64,000 nucleotides of DNA. It comes from Bacteroidota bacterium. Its GTDB lineage: Bacteria > Bacteroidota > Bacteroidia > 2-12-FULL-35-15. Shown here in pieces: positions 55,265 through 62,667 of this stretch. Below the pieces are notes generated by a model. It was not told where the DNA came from. It ran no database searches and saw only the letters and a program-made list of their open reading frames with translations. The position numbers were made by a program, and so were the translations under genes. The stretch is from the NCBI GenBank assembly GCA_025963725.1, contig JAOQAE010000006.1:868001-932000 (forward strand). The letters are read 5' to 3'. Every line of letters starts with the position of its first letter. The stretch's first letter is position 1.

Positions 55265-56482
55265 TTATATCAAATTCAATCTATCACGGAACTCTTTAGG
55301 AAAGGCCGGATTAACCGATTCTAATTTTTTAAAGATGCTCTCTAACGCAGACTTAATTTCTGTGATGAAATATTGCATATCACGATTACTGGTTTTATCG
55401 ATAAGCTTCCACCTTTTCAACTCATGCATAATGAATATATTAAGTAAACATGAATAAATAATAGCGTCTGAAGTAAATGTTCTTAGCGAGGATGTAAAGC
55501 CCTTCTCCCTATCTATATAACTTGGCAATGATCGGAAATCAGGATGAGTGTAACTTGACAAAAAATCATATAAAAACTGATAAATAACTTTGTCAAAATC
55601 GCCGTAATCAGGATGAAGAGCCGCTAATTTATATTTATTAGTAAATTTTAATATATACTCTTCGCCTGTTTTTATATTCACAACCTTGGAAGAACCATTC
55701 TTTGATAGTTTGTGTGTGCCTAATAGCACTCCGGTTTTATATTCCAGCTCTTTTATAAATTCATCTGTATGATTTAACACAGTTGAAACATGCAGGTAGT
55801 TTTCAAACACTGACCTGATCAGGTTCAACGCGTCTTCACCAAAATGCTCATCTATCAGCCTGACTATAGCTCTTAGCGTTTTTAAATTTTTTGTAAAACA
55901 AAACAAAAGATAGTCGTCGGCGAGGCGATGACCCTTCCTGCTTTTCTTAATTTTCTCATTTAGTTTAAATAAAATCAAAGCATATATGTATTGTAAATCA
56001 CATAATTTATCCTGTATAAATCTTACGTCCTGGACGTATTGAGGAACTTTGATCTTCTTTCTTCCTGCCTTAATATCTTTAAACTCTTTAATAGCTTCAT
56101 CCCACTCTTTCAAAACGCTCTCCGGAATCAAATGTTCATTCATTTCGGATACCACATAACCGGTTTTTGTAGACGCATATAATAGCTCCTCAGGCAATTT
56201 CAACTCCTCAAACATTTCTGCCAGTGAATCATTGTAATCATCCTGAGACATCAATAAAGCGTCGAAAAACAACGGATCATCCTTTACCGGTTTACGGCCC
56301 AGAATTCTTATAAATTTTTCTTCCTGCTTTTTTATGATCTCAAGCGCTTCATCGTTTATTGGCATTTGCTGAACAGTCAACCCTTTGTCATTTAGAAAAA
56401 ATATATTTTTCTTTTTACAACAGCGCTTATGTTTTTTGCCACTTTCACAGGGACACAACTCATTATCCGGAAATGGTTTCAT
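55265..56482 (-). CDS. SEC-C motif / DUF5677 protein
   Basis: A 405-residue protein. The start at 56482 is chosen because it gives an N-terminal SEC-C zinc motif (CPCESGKKHKRCC, residues 10-22) and follows the HNH stop by one base (TGAAATG), implying coupled translation. The middle and C-terminal part is DUF5677-like: HRLADDYLLFCFTKNLKTLR, DEHFGEDALNLIRSVFENYL, and a long helical end. The family has no proven function. It is the second gene of an AT-rich accessory pair. Confidence 0.82.
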   Translation of the reverse strand: MKPFPDNELCPCESGKKHKRCCKKKNIFFLNDKGLTVQQMPINDEALEIIKKQEEKFIRILGRKPVKDDPLFFDALLMSQDDYNDSLAEMFEELKLPEELLYASTKTGYVVSEMNEHLIPESVLKEWDEAIKEFKDIKAGRKKIKVPQYVQDVRFIQDKLCDLQYIYALILFKLNEKIKKSRKGHRLADDYLLFCFTKNLKTLRAIVRLIDEHFGEDALNLIRSVFENYLHVSTVLNHTDEFIKELEYKTGVLLGTHKLSKNGSSKVVNIKTGEEYILKFTNKYKLAALHPDYGDFDKVIYQFLYDFLSSYTHPDFRSLPSYIDREKGFTSSLRTFTSDAIIYSCLLNIFIMHELKRWKLIDKTSNRDMQYFITEIKSALESIFKKLESVNPAFPKEFRDRLNLI

Positions 56483-56483
56483 T

Positions 56484-57179
56484 TCAATATTTATTGCTTT
56501 TTTTAAAAGTAAGCTTGTCTTTCGTAAGTGCCTTGGATTCTTTAGGGTCATTTATTTCAAGGCTTTCTGGAATGTCATTCCTTTGAGGAAATTTATTTTG
56601 TACGCTTATTAAAGGAGAATAAATCCTTGTAACATATGGAAGAATCACATTAAGGTTAAAATAGCATTGAAGTTCATACATATCATGATCAAATGCCCCT
56701 TTTTCATTCCTGTGACCATCTATATCAATATACATATAACGTTCTTGGTTCGGATACTTTTTTTGTGTTTCATATATTGATGAAAACATTACTCTTGCTG
56801 CATCTTCAAACGTATCTTTAGGCAATATAGCATGATAAAATACTATTCCTTTATCTTTTAGAAGATGTCTGGAATTTGGATCGATCTCTACATATATGTG
56901 TTCTTCTATATTTCCTGTTTTGACAACGAATTCTGTTCTCGCTTTTATAATCGTCCACCAATAATCTCTCATTTGACGTATTTTCTTGCTTTTAGCTGGA
57001 TTATCTCCAAATAAGTCATGACATGAAGCGCATAATGGTGCTGCATTTTCGAGTAAGTTAGACCCCTTCTTACTTTTAGGAATTATGTGATGGACGTCAG
57101 CCGCTAAATCTTGACAAATGCAACATCTAAATGCGGAGTTTTCCAATGCCTGAACTTTAATTGATTCTGGGAATGCCAT
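56484..57179 (-). CDS. HNH endonuclease
   Basis: A 231-residue HNH nuclease. The domain is at the N terminus: C19-xx-C22, H30/H31 (DVHHIIPKSKKGS), N45, C50/C53 and H54 (LCASCHDLFGDN). The rest has no other known domain. It is translationally coupled to the SEC-C protein gene and lies in an AT-rich unit bounded by tRNA-like repeats, so mobile or defence use is likely. Confidence 0.85.
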   Translation of the reverse strand: MAFPESIKVQALENSAFRCCICQDLAADVHHIIPKSKKGSNLLENAAPLCASCHDLFGDNPAKSKKIRQMRDYWWTIIKARTEFVVKTGNIEEHIYVEIDPNSRHLLKDKGIVFYHAILPKDTFEDAARVMFSSIYETQKKYPNQERYMYIDIDGHRNEKGAFDHDMYELQCYFNLNVILPYVTRIYSPLISVQNKFPQRNDIPESLEINDPKESKALTKDKLTFKKSNKY

Positions 57180-57200
57180 AAGTTTTTGACGATAAATTTA

Positions 57201-57314
57201 AAAACAAAAACCCCATCTTCTTGCGAAAATGAGGCTTTAATTAACTTTCAGGGTGGAAGCCCCTTGAGTCGTACGCGGGACCGGTCCCGATAGCTATCGG
57301 GACGAACCGGTACG
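57201..57314 (-). repeat. tRNA-3'-end-like repeat with palindromic insertion, copy 2
   Basis: 57201-57234 repeats the CCCCATCTTC...GAAAATGAGG hairpin of the tRNA flank, nearly unchanged. 57271-57314 is a copy of the tRNA-Leu T arm and acceptor end (GTACGCGGGACCGG ... GAACCGGTACG) in which an 18-bp perfect palindrome, TCCCGATAGCTATCGGGA at 57285-57302, replaces most of the T loop. It separates the GIY-YIG unit from the HNH/SEC-C unit. Confidence 0.8.
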
Positions 57315-57590
57315 ATATTTATGAATTAGCTTATGCGTAATATCAGGATATATGCGAAGGTTTTCCAAATACTTCCGGCTTTTCATTTTCTTAATATGTG
57401 CCTCAATAGCTCTTGCTTCCTGGTAATTTAATTCGTTAATAGAATAATACAATTCCCAATCATCCATATCAGCCGTAAAGCCATCAAATATCTTCTCACG
57501 ATGCTGATGCAATCGTTCCTCCAACTCCTTGCAGCTTCCAATATAATAGCGATCCGCATTTTTAGAATAAAGAATATATACTGAAGCCAT
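57294..57590 (-). CDS. GIY-YIG endonuclease
   Basis: A 98-residue single-domain nuclease. The GIY-YIG element is VYILYSKNADRYYIGSC (residues 4-20), with the family Arg/Glu residues in LEERLHQHRE and EARAIEAHIKKM (E63 the likely catalytic Glu). The last codons, YRTGSSR, read through the tRNA-T-arm-like repeat, and its TAG stop lies inside the 18-bp palindrome. It sits directly behind tRNA-Leu and its hairpin. Small GIY-YIG genes beside tRNA genes and tRNA-like repeats recur in Bacteroidota, from my recollection, and may be homing-type mobile units. Confidence 0.85.
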   Translation of the reverse strand: MASVYILYSKNADRYYIGSCKELEERLHQHREKIFDGFTADMDDWELYYSINELNYQEARAIEAHIKKMKSRKYLENLRIYPDITHKLIHKYRTGSSR

Positions 57591-57598
57591 AGTTAATT

Positions 57599-57670
57599 AA
57601 AACAAAAACCCCATCTTCTTGCGAAAATGAGGTTAAAGTTAGGCTCAGAACTTGGAAGCTCCTGAGCTTT
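57599..57670 (-). repeat. tRNA-flanking hairpin repeat, copy 1
   Basis: The sequence from the tRNA 3' end (57670) to 57599 contains GTTAGGCTCAGAACTTGG and the CCCCATCTTC-TTGC-GAAAATGAGG hairpin followed on the minus strand by a T run. It can terminate tRNA transcription and is the likely source of the copies at 57201 and 55160. Confidence 0.8.
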
Positions 57671-57671
57671 G

Positions 57672-57751
57672 TACCCGGGACCGGAGTCGAACCGGTACGG
57701 TTTCCCACAGGTGTTTGAGACCAGCGCGTCTACCAATTCCGCCACCCGGGC
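57672..57751 (-). tRNA. tRNA-Leu (CAA anticodon)
   Basis: The minus strand folds as a tRNA: acceptor GCCCGGG with CCCGGGT, D-arm region GGCGGAATTGGTAGACGC, anticodon loop CTCAAAC (anticodon CAA, Leu), a short variable arm, and T arm ACCGG-TTCGACT-CCGGT. The anticodon stem has one apparent T-T mismatch and the 1-72 pair is G-U. CCA is not encoded. Its 3' end is copied in nearby repeats. Confidence 0.9.
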
Positions 57752-57821
57752 ATTTGTAAGCGGGGTTGCAAAACTACGAAATGTTTTCGAATAGCAAAAA
57801 CCCGCCTGCCTTTTAAAGCGT

Positions 57822-58604
57822 TTATTTACTTCCGGCCACTTCCTCAAGGAACGCCAGCATCGCTTTCCAGGAACGCTCATCCGCCAGCTTATTGTAAGCT
57901 GCTCCCTTACTGTTATCATTACCTGCAGCCGGATCGGTGAATGCATGCACCGCGTTGGCATAATACACCATCTGCCAGTCGGCCTTGCCATCACGCATCT
58001 CCTGCTGGAACTGCTTTACGTCATTTGCCGGAACATACGGATCATCCGCGCCGTGAAGCACCAGCACTTTCGCCTGCACCGGCACATTCGCCCTTAATGA
58101 ATCTTTGCCCAGTCCGCCGTGGAAGGTAACCACACCCTTTACCGGCAAGCCTCCGCGCATAGCCTCGAGCGCACCCGTGCCCCCGAAGCAATAGCCCATC
58201 ACTACTACATTTCCTGCCTCGTTGCCCTGCGCCTCCAGCGCTTTCAGCGCGGCTTTGATCCTCGACTGGTAAACCTGGTAATTCTTTTTATAGAATCCCG
58301 CAAGGGCGCCCGCTTCCTTTGCACCAGCAGGATGAACGCCCTCGCCATAGATATCCGCTACCAGCACATTATAGCCGAGCTTGCCCAGACGGTCCGCGGA
58401 GGCTTTCTCATGATCCGTAATGCCCATCCAGGCATGGATGATAAGTATGGAAGGCGCTTTTTTCGCCTGCTTTACCGCGGCACGCACGTAATAGCCTTTG
58501 AGGCTTGCAGTGTCATCTTTGTATTTCAGGTCGGTGCCCTGTGAGAAGGCTGTTTGGCTCATTACGCCGGCAAGAAGTATCATTAACAGTTGGATCTTTT
58601 TCAT
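57822..58604 (-). CDS. Exported dienelactone hydrolase-family protein
   Basis: A 260-residue alpha/beta hydrolase with a Sec signal peptide ending in AFSQ. The nucleophile is C139 in the elbow GYCFGG, as in true dienelactone hydrolases, with Asp at 187/188 (HGADDPYV) and H220 (NAVHAFTDP). It is therefore a periplasmic or surface hydrolase of esters or lactones. It ends 71 bases from the tRNA-Leu 5' end, and is divergent from nfo. Confidence 0.92.
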   Translation of the reverse strand: MKKIQLLMILLAGVMSQTAFSQGTDLKYKDDTASLKGYYVRAAVKQAKKAPSILIIHAWMGITDHEKASADRLGKLGYNVLVADIYGEGVHPAGAKEAGALAGFYKKNYQVYQSRIKAALKALEAQGNEAGNVVVMGYCFGGTGALEAMRGGLPVKGVVTFHGGLGKDSLRANVPVQAKVLVLHGADDPYVPANDVKQFQQEMRDGKADWQMVYYANAVHAFTDPAAGNDNSKGAAYNKLADERSWKAMLAFLEEVAGSK

Positions 58605-58694
58605 GCTGCAAAGCTAAAAAGAAGAAAGGGATAATTCAAACGGATTTAACATGCTCCCTTCCACCGCTGGCACCTTTTTTTCTGCATTCCCTGC

Positions 58695-59543
58695 ATGCTT
58701 TTAGGCGCACATGTATCAATTTCAGGAGGGTATTCCAATGCGGCGATCGAGGCGCACCGGCTTGGCATTGATGCGATCCAGATCTTCAGCAAGAACCAGC
58801 GTACCTGGGCGGAAAAAACTGTCAGCCCCGAAGAAGGCCTTACCTTCCGAAAAGCCTGTGCGCAGTACGGCGTGAAACAAGCCTTTTCGCATTCCATTTA
58901 CCTTATCAGCCTCGGCACGGAAAATGAAGAGATCGCGCAAAAATCCATGCTCTCGCTGGCGATGGAGCTGGAGCGCTGCCGGGTGCTCGGGCTCAGCCAC
59001 ACAGTGCTGCATCCCGGAGCGGCAGGAAGCCTGTCCATGCCTGCTGCGATCGAGCGCATCGGCTGGCGGATCAAAAAGGTGCTGGAAGCAACAAAGGGAA
59101 ATCCGGTAAAGATCTTGCTGGAGAACACGGCCGGACAAGGCAGTAGCGTTGGCGGAAAGCTGGAGAACATTGCCGCGCTAGTGGACACCATCAGCTCGAA
59201 GCGAATCGGGATCTGCATCGATACCTGCCATGCCTTCGCTGCCGGGTATGACATTCGCGATAAAAAAGGCATCGACAAATTTTTCAAGGAGCTCGACCAG
59301 CGGATCGGGCTGGAAAAGCTGCTCTGCTTTCACCTGAACGATTCCAAAGGCGGGCTTGGCAGCAGGCTCGACAGGCACGCACACATCGGCGAAGGGCTAT
59401 TGGGCCTTGCGCCTTTTGAATACATCATGCAGAATTTTCAGCATGTTCCGAAAGTGCTGGAAACATCGAAGGAGAATGATGCCGATAAAAAGAACATCAG
59501 CCTGCTGCGGGAGCTGGCAGGAAAAAAGCGGAAAACAAAATGA
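58695..59543 (+). CDS. nfo: Endonuclease IV
   Basis: A 282-residue AP endonuclease that incises abasic and other damaged sites in base excision repair. Trinuclear zinc-binding segments are visible: HVSISGG at the start, HSIYL near 66, LLENTAGQG, IDTCHAFAAGYD, and HLNDSKGGLGSRLDRHAHIG near the end. The length is standard. It overlaps the AlkB-like gene by four bases, so the two repair enzymes are translationally coupled. Confidence 0.96.
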   Translation: MLLGAHVSISGGYSNAAIEAHRLGIDAIQIFSKNQRTWAEKTVSPEEGLTFRKACAQYGVKQAFSHSIYLISLGTENEEIAQKSMLSLAMELERCRVLGLSHTVLHPGAAGSLSMPAAIERIGWRIKKVLEATKGNPVKILLENTAGQGSSVGGKLENIAALVDTISSKRIGICIDTCHAFAAGYDIRDKKGIDKFFKELDQRIGLEKLLCFHLNDSKGGLGSRLDRHAHIGEGLLGLAPFEYIMQNFQHVPKVLETSKENDADKKNISLLRELAGKKRKTK

Positions 59544-60109
59544 GCAGCCTCTTCTCCCTCGATCCCGTTTTCCCGGAAGGCTTCAGCTATTTTCCCGATT
59601 TCATTACCGAAAAGGAAGAAGCGGCGCTTTGCGAAACCATCTCGACGCTCAGCCTTCAAACCTTTCTTTTCCGCGGATACGAAGCCAAACGCAAAGTGGC
59701 GAGCTACGGGTACGATTACCATTTCGACAGCCGGAGCATCTCGAAAGGAAACCCGATCCCGCCGCAGTTCAATCCCCTGCTGGAAGCTACAGCCCGCCAT
59801 TTGCAGCTTCCCGTGCGGGAGTTCGAGGAAGTGCTTGTTACCGAATATCCTCCCGGATCGGTGATCAACTGGCACCGCGATGCACCACCTTTTGACCTGA
59901 TAGCGGGCATTTCACTGCTTTCCGACTGCAGCTTCAAGCTGCGCCCTTATGATAAATCAAAGCAGGGCCGCGGCTCCATCATCACCATTCCTGTGAAGCG
60001 CCGCTCACTCTACGTGATGCAGGGCGTGGTACGCGATGAATGGGAACACAGCATTGCTGAAATGAAGCAGGGAAGATATTCGATCACGCTGCGGACCCTC
60101 CGAAAATGA
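59540..60109 (+). CDS. AlkB-like 2-oxoglutarate/Fe(II) dioxygenase
   Basis: A 189-residue oxygenase of the AlkB family, which directly reverses alkylation in DNA or RNA. Iron ligands are H112-x-D114 (WHRDAP) and H170 (WEHSI), and R179/R185 in RYSITLRT bind 2-oxoglutarate. It closely resembles short bacterial AlkB paralogues. Coupling to nfo by a four-base overlap suggests a repair role rather than a metabolic one. Confidence 0.93.
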   Translation: MSSLFSLDPVFPEGFSYFPDFITEKEEAALCETISTLSLQTFLFRGYEAKRKVASYGYDYHFDSRSISKGNPIPPQFNPLLEATARHLQLPVREFEEVLVTEYPPGSVINWHRDAPPFDLIAGISLLSDCSFKLRPYDKSKQGRGSIITIPVKRRSLYVMQGVVRDEWEHSIAEMKQGRYSITLRTLRK

Positions 60110-60186
60110 CCTAAAGCATTGCCAGCCAACGCTTCCAGGCCCCTTTGGCAGGTTCCGGGCGATTCCGGAAATTCATACCCTTTTTT

Positions 60187-60217
60187 TTGGTCAAAAGCCC
60201 AAATTTTACTACATTTG
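60187..60217 (+). promoter_or_regulatory. Bacteroidota promoter of prs
   Basis: TTG at 60187-60189, a 20-base spacer and TACATTTG at 60210-60217 match the consensus, 21 bases before the prs start. Confidence 0.7.
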
Positions 60218-60238
60218 CAACCCTTATAAAAAAAGGTT

Positions 60239-61177
60239 ATGAATCATAAAGTAAAATTATTTTCAGGTTCCGCATCCCGTACCTTGTCTGAGAGCATCAG
60301 CGCAAGCTACAAGCAGGAGCTGGGTAAGGTGTCTCTGCTACGCTTCAGCGATGGTGAGATCCAGACTTCCTATGAGGAAACCGTTCGCGGAAGCGATGTG
60401 TTCATCATCCAGTCGACCATGCCGCCTACTGAAAATCTTTTTGAACTGCTGCTCATGATCGATGCTGCAAAACGCGCATCAGCCAACCGCATCATTGCCG
60501 TGATCCCGTATTTCGGCTTTGCGCGCCAGGACCGCAAGGACCAGCCACGCGTGGCCATCGGCGCCAAAATGGTGGCCAACCTGCTCGCAAGCGCCGGCGC
60601 TACCCGCATTATCACCATGGACCTTCACGCGGACCAGATCCAGGGCTTCTTTGAATGCCCGGTGGACCATTTATACGCTTCTTCCATCTTCATCCCATAC
60701 ATCCAGGAGCTCGACCTCCCGAACCTTACCATGGCTGCGCCTGATATGGGCGGCTCCAAGCGTGCGAACGCTTACGCGAAGTTCCTGAAGTCCGACATCG
60801 TGATCTGCTACAAGCAGCGCGCAAAGGCGAATGTGATCGAAAGCATGACCGTGATCGGCGAAGTGGAAGGTAGGGACATTGTACTCATCGACGATCTGAT
60901 CGATACCGGCGGAACGCTTACCAAAGCGGCCGATATGATGCTCGACAGGGGCGCGAACAGCGTAAGGGCATTCTGCACACATGCCGTATTATCCGGCAAG
61001 GCTTACGAGAACATTGAAAAATCAAGGATCACGGAGCTGGTTGTTACCGATACCATTCCGCTGAAGCAGCAAAGCTCAAAGATCAGGGTACTATCGGTAG
61101 CCGACCTGTTTGCAAAAGTGCTGCACAGCGTGCATAATTACGAATCCATCAGCTCGAGCTTTATTGCGAGCGTGTAA
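60239..61177 (+). CDS. prs: Ribose-phosphate pyrophosphokinase
   Basis: Makes PRPP from ribose 5-phosphate and ATP for nucleotide, His, Trp and NAD synthesis. The 312-residue length is standard class I. It has the N-terminal FSGSAS/SLLRFSDGEI, the catalytic flexible-loop region FGFARQDRKDQPR, DLHADQIQGFF, and the PRPP loop VLIDDLIDTGGTL. It has a clear promoter and precedes rplY, as is common in Bacteroidota. Confidence 0.97.
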   Translation: MNHKVKLFSGSASRTLSESISASYKQELGKVSLLRFSDGEIQTSYEETVRGSDVFIIQSTMPPTENLFELLLMIDAAKRASANRIIAVIPYFGFARQDRKDQPRVAIGAKMVANLLASAGATRIITMDLHADQIQGFFECPVDHLYASSIFIPYIQELDLPNLTMAAPDMGGSKRANAYAKFLKSDIVICYKQRAKANVIESMTVIGEVEGRDIVLIDDLIDTGGTLTKAADMMLDRGANSVRAFCTHAVLSGKAYENIEKSRITELVVTDTIPLKQQSSKIRVLSVADLFAKVLHSVHNYESISSSFIASV

Positions 61178-61280
61178 ATAAGAAACTGCGCCAATTAATT
61201 ACTAACGTTGACTGGGGCGCGACAGTCAATTAACCAGTCCACCGAAAAACAAAAACCGGTGGATAAAATGAAAAAACAAA

Positions 61281-61916
61281 ATGAAATCAGTATCTATTAG
61301 CGGTTCGCCAAGAGCGAACGTAGGGAAAAAAGATGCAACTGCATTGAGAAATGCTAAAGCTGTACCATGCGTACTTTACGGAGGTAAAGAGCAGATCCAC
61401 TTTTCAGCACTCGCTGCAGACTTCAGGGATCTTATCTACACGCCACATGTAAACACAGTGAACATCGAAGTTGGTGGTAAAACATACCATGCGATCATCC
61501 AGGAAGCGCAATTCCACAGGGTGCACGACCAATTATTACACGTTGATTTCCTGGAGATCGTTGCAGGAAGGCCTGTAACAATGAATATCCCGGTTAAAAC
61601 TACCGGAACTTCACCGGGTGTAAGAGAAGGTGGTAAGCTGAACAAAAAGCTGAAAACAATGAAAGTAAAAGGGCTTGTTGAAAAAATGCCTGACACGATC
61701 GACATCGCTATCGATGGATTGAAGATCGGCGATTCAGTTCGCGTTGAAGATATCAAGATCGACGGGCTTACTATGCTGGATGCTCCAAACGTTACCGTGA
61801 TCGGTGTTCAGGTAACACGTGCGGTTGTTGCTGATGCAGCTGCTGCCGCTGCAACTCCTGCTGCAAAAGCTGCCCCTGCTGCTGCTGCAAAAGCTGCTCC
61901 TGCTGCAAAAAAATAA
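61281..61916 (+). CDS. rplY: 50S ribosomal protein L25 / general stress protein Ctc
   Basis: A 211-residue long-form L25 (TL5/Ctc type) that binds 5S rRNA. The N-terminal domain has VNTVNIEVGGKTYHAIIQEA and the C-terminal beta domain VEKMPDTIDIAIDGLKIGDSVR. After about residue 180 comes an Ala/Pro/Lys-rich tail (repeats of AAPAAAAKA), typical of Bacteroidota. A strong terminator follows. Confidence 0.95.
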   Translation: MKSVSISGSPRANVGKKDATALRNAKAVPCVLYGGKEQIHFSALAADFRDLIYTPHVNTVNIEVGGKTYHAIIQEAQFHRVHDQLLHVDFLEIVAGRPVTMNIPVKTTGTSPGVREGGKLNKKLKTMKVKGLVEKMPDTIDIAIDGLKIGDSVRVEDIKIDGLTMLDAPNVTVIGVQVTRAVVADAAAAAATPAAKAAPAAAAKAAPAAKK

Positions 61917-61935
61917 TTTATCCTTAACATGAATC

Positions 61936-61962
61936 AAACCCCGCAAACGCGGGGTTTTTTTA
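61936..61962 (+). terminator. Rho-independent terminator after rplY
   Basis: A nine-pair perfect stem AAACCCCGC/GCGGGGTTT with loop AAAC, followed by a T run of about six. Confidence 0.9.
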
Positions 61963-62015
61963 TGTTTGCGCGGCACTGTTCTGCTGCCGGATAGCATGGC
62001 TTCGCCTGAATTTCG

Positions 62016-62023
62016 TATTTTTG
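62016..62023 (+). promoter_or_regulatory. TAnnTTTG -7 box of pth
   Basis: TATTTTTG lies 20 bases before the pth start, after the rplY terminator, so pth has its own promoter. Confidence 0.5.
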
Positions 62024-62043
62024 AACAGGATTAAATATATTCC

Positions 62044-62610
62044 ATGAGTAAATTTTTGATCGCAGGTTTGGGAAATATCGGCAGCGAGTATGAAGATACC
62101 CGCCACAACATCGGCTTTAAGGTGCTGGATGCGCTGGCAAAGGAGAACGGGTTGAAATTCATTTCCGACCGCCTTGCAGCTGTTGCCGAGCTCCGGTTCA
62201 AGGGCCGCACGCTGATCCTGATCAAGCCAAGCACGTACATGAACCTCAGCGGTAAAGCCGTGAACTACTGGATGCAGGCGGAAAAGATAGACAAGGAAAA
62301 CCTGCTGGTTGTCACCGACGATATTGCCCTGCCTTTCGGCTCTCTCCGCATGAAAGGGAAAGGCAGCGATGGCGGGCACAACGGACTCAAGAACATCCAG
62401 GAAACGCTCGGCAGCGTGGAATATGCACGCCTGCGCTTCGGTGTGGGAAGCGAATTCTCCAAAGGCCGGCAAGTGGAATACGTGCTGGGGAAATGGAGCG
62501 CCGAAGAGGAAAAGCAGCTGGAGCCGAGGATCGGCATGGCATGCGATATGATCAAAGGATTTGCCACCATCGGGCTGCAGCTTACAATGACGAACTACAA
62601 TAAGAAATAA
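62044..62610 (+). CDS. pth: Peptidyl-tRNA hydrolase
   Basis: Releases peptides from tRNA during translation recycling. The 188-residue protein has IAGLGNIGSEYEDTRHNIGF with catalytic H21, TDDIALPFGSLRMKGKGSDG and GGHNGLKNIQETLGSVEYAR, all standard. It is cytoplasmic and follows rplY, with a TATTTTTG promoter element between. Confidence 0.96.
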   Translation: MSKFLIAGLGNIGSEYEDTRHNIGFKVLDALAKENGLKFISDRLAAVAELRFKGRTLILIKPSTYMNLSGKAVNYWMQAEKIDKENLLVVTDDIALPFGSLRMKGKGSDGGHNGLKNIQETLGSVEYARLRFGVGSEFSKGRQVEYVLGKWSAEEEKQLEPRIGMACDMIKGFATIGLQLTMTNYNKK

Positions 62611-62667
62611 ACACCTGCAACCAGGGCCTTTTTAATTGCATCTTAAATTATAGAAAAAAGAAATCAC

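Noticed and set aside
57593-57994. 133-residue minus-strand frame crossing the tRNA-Leu gene
   Set aside because: It reads through the tRNA and its flanking hairpin and overlaps the dienelactone hydrolase gene in another frame; such read-through frames are artefacts.
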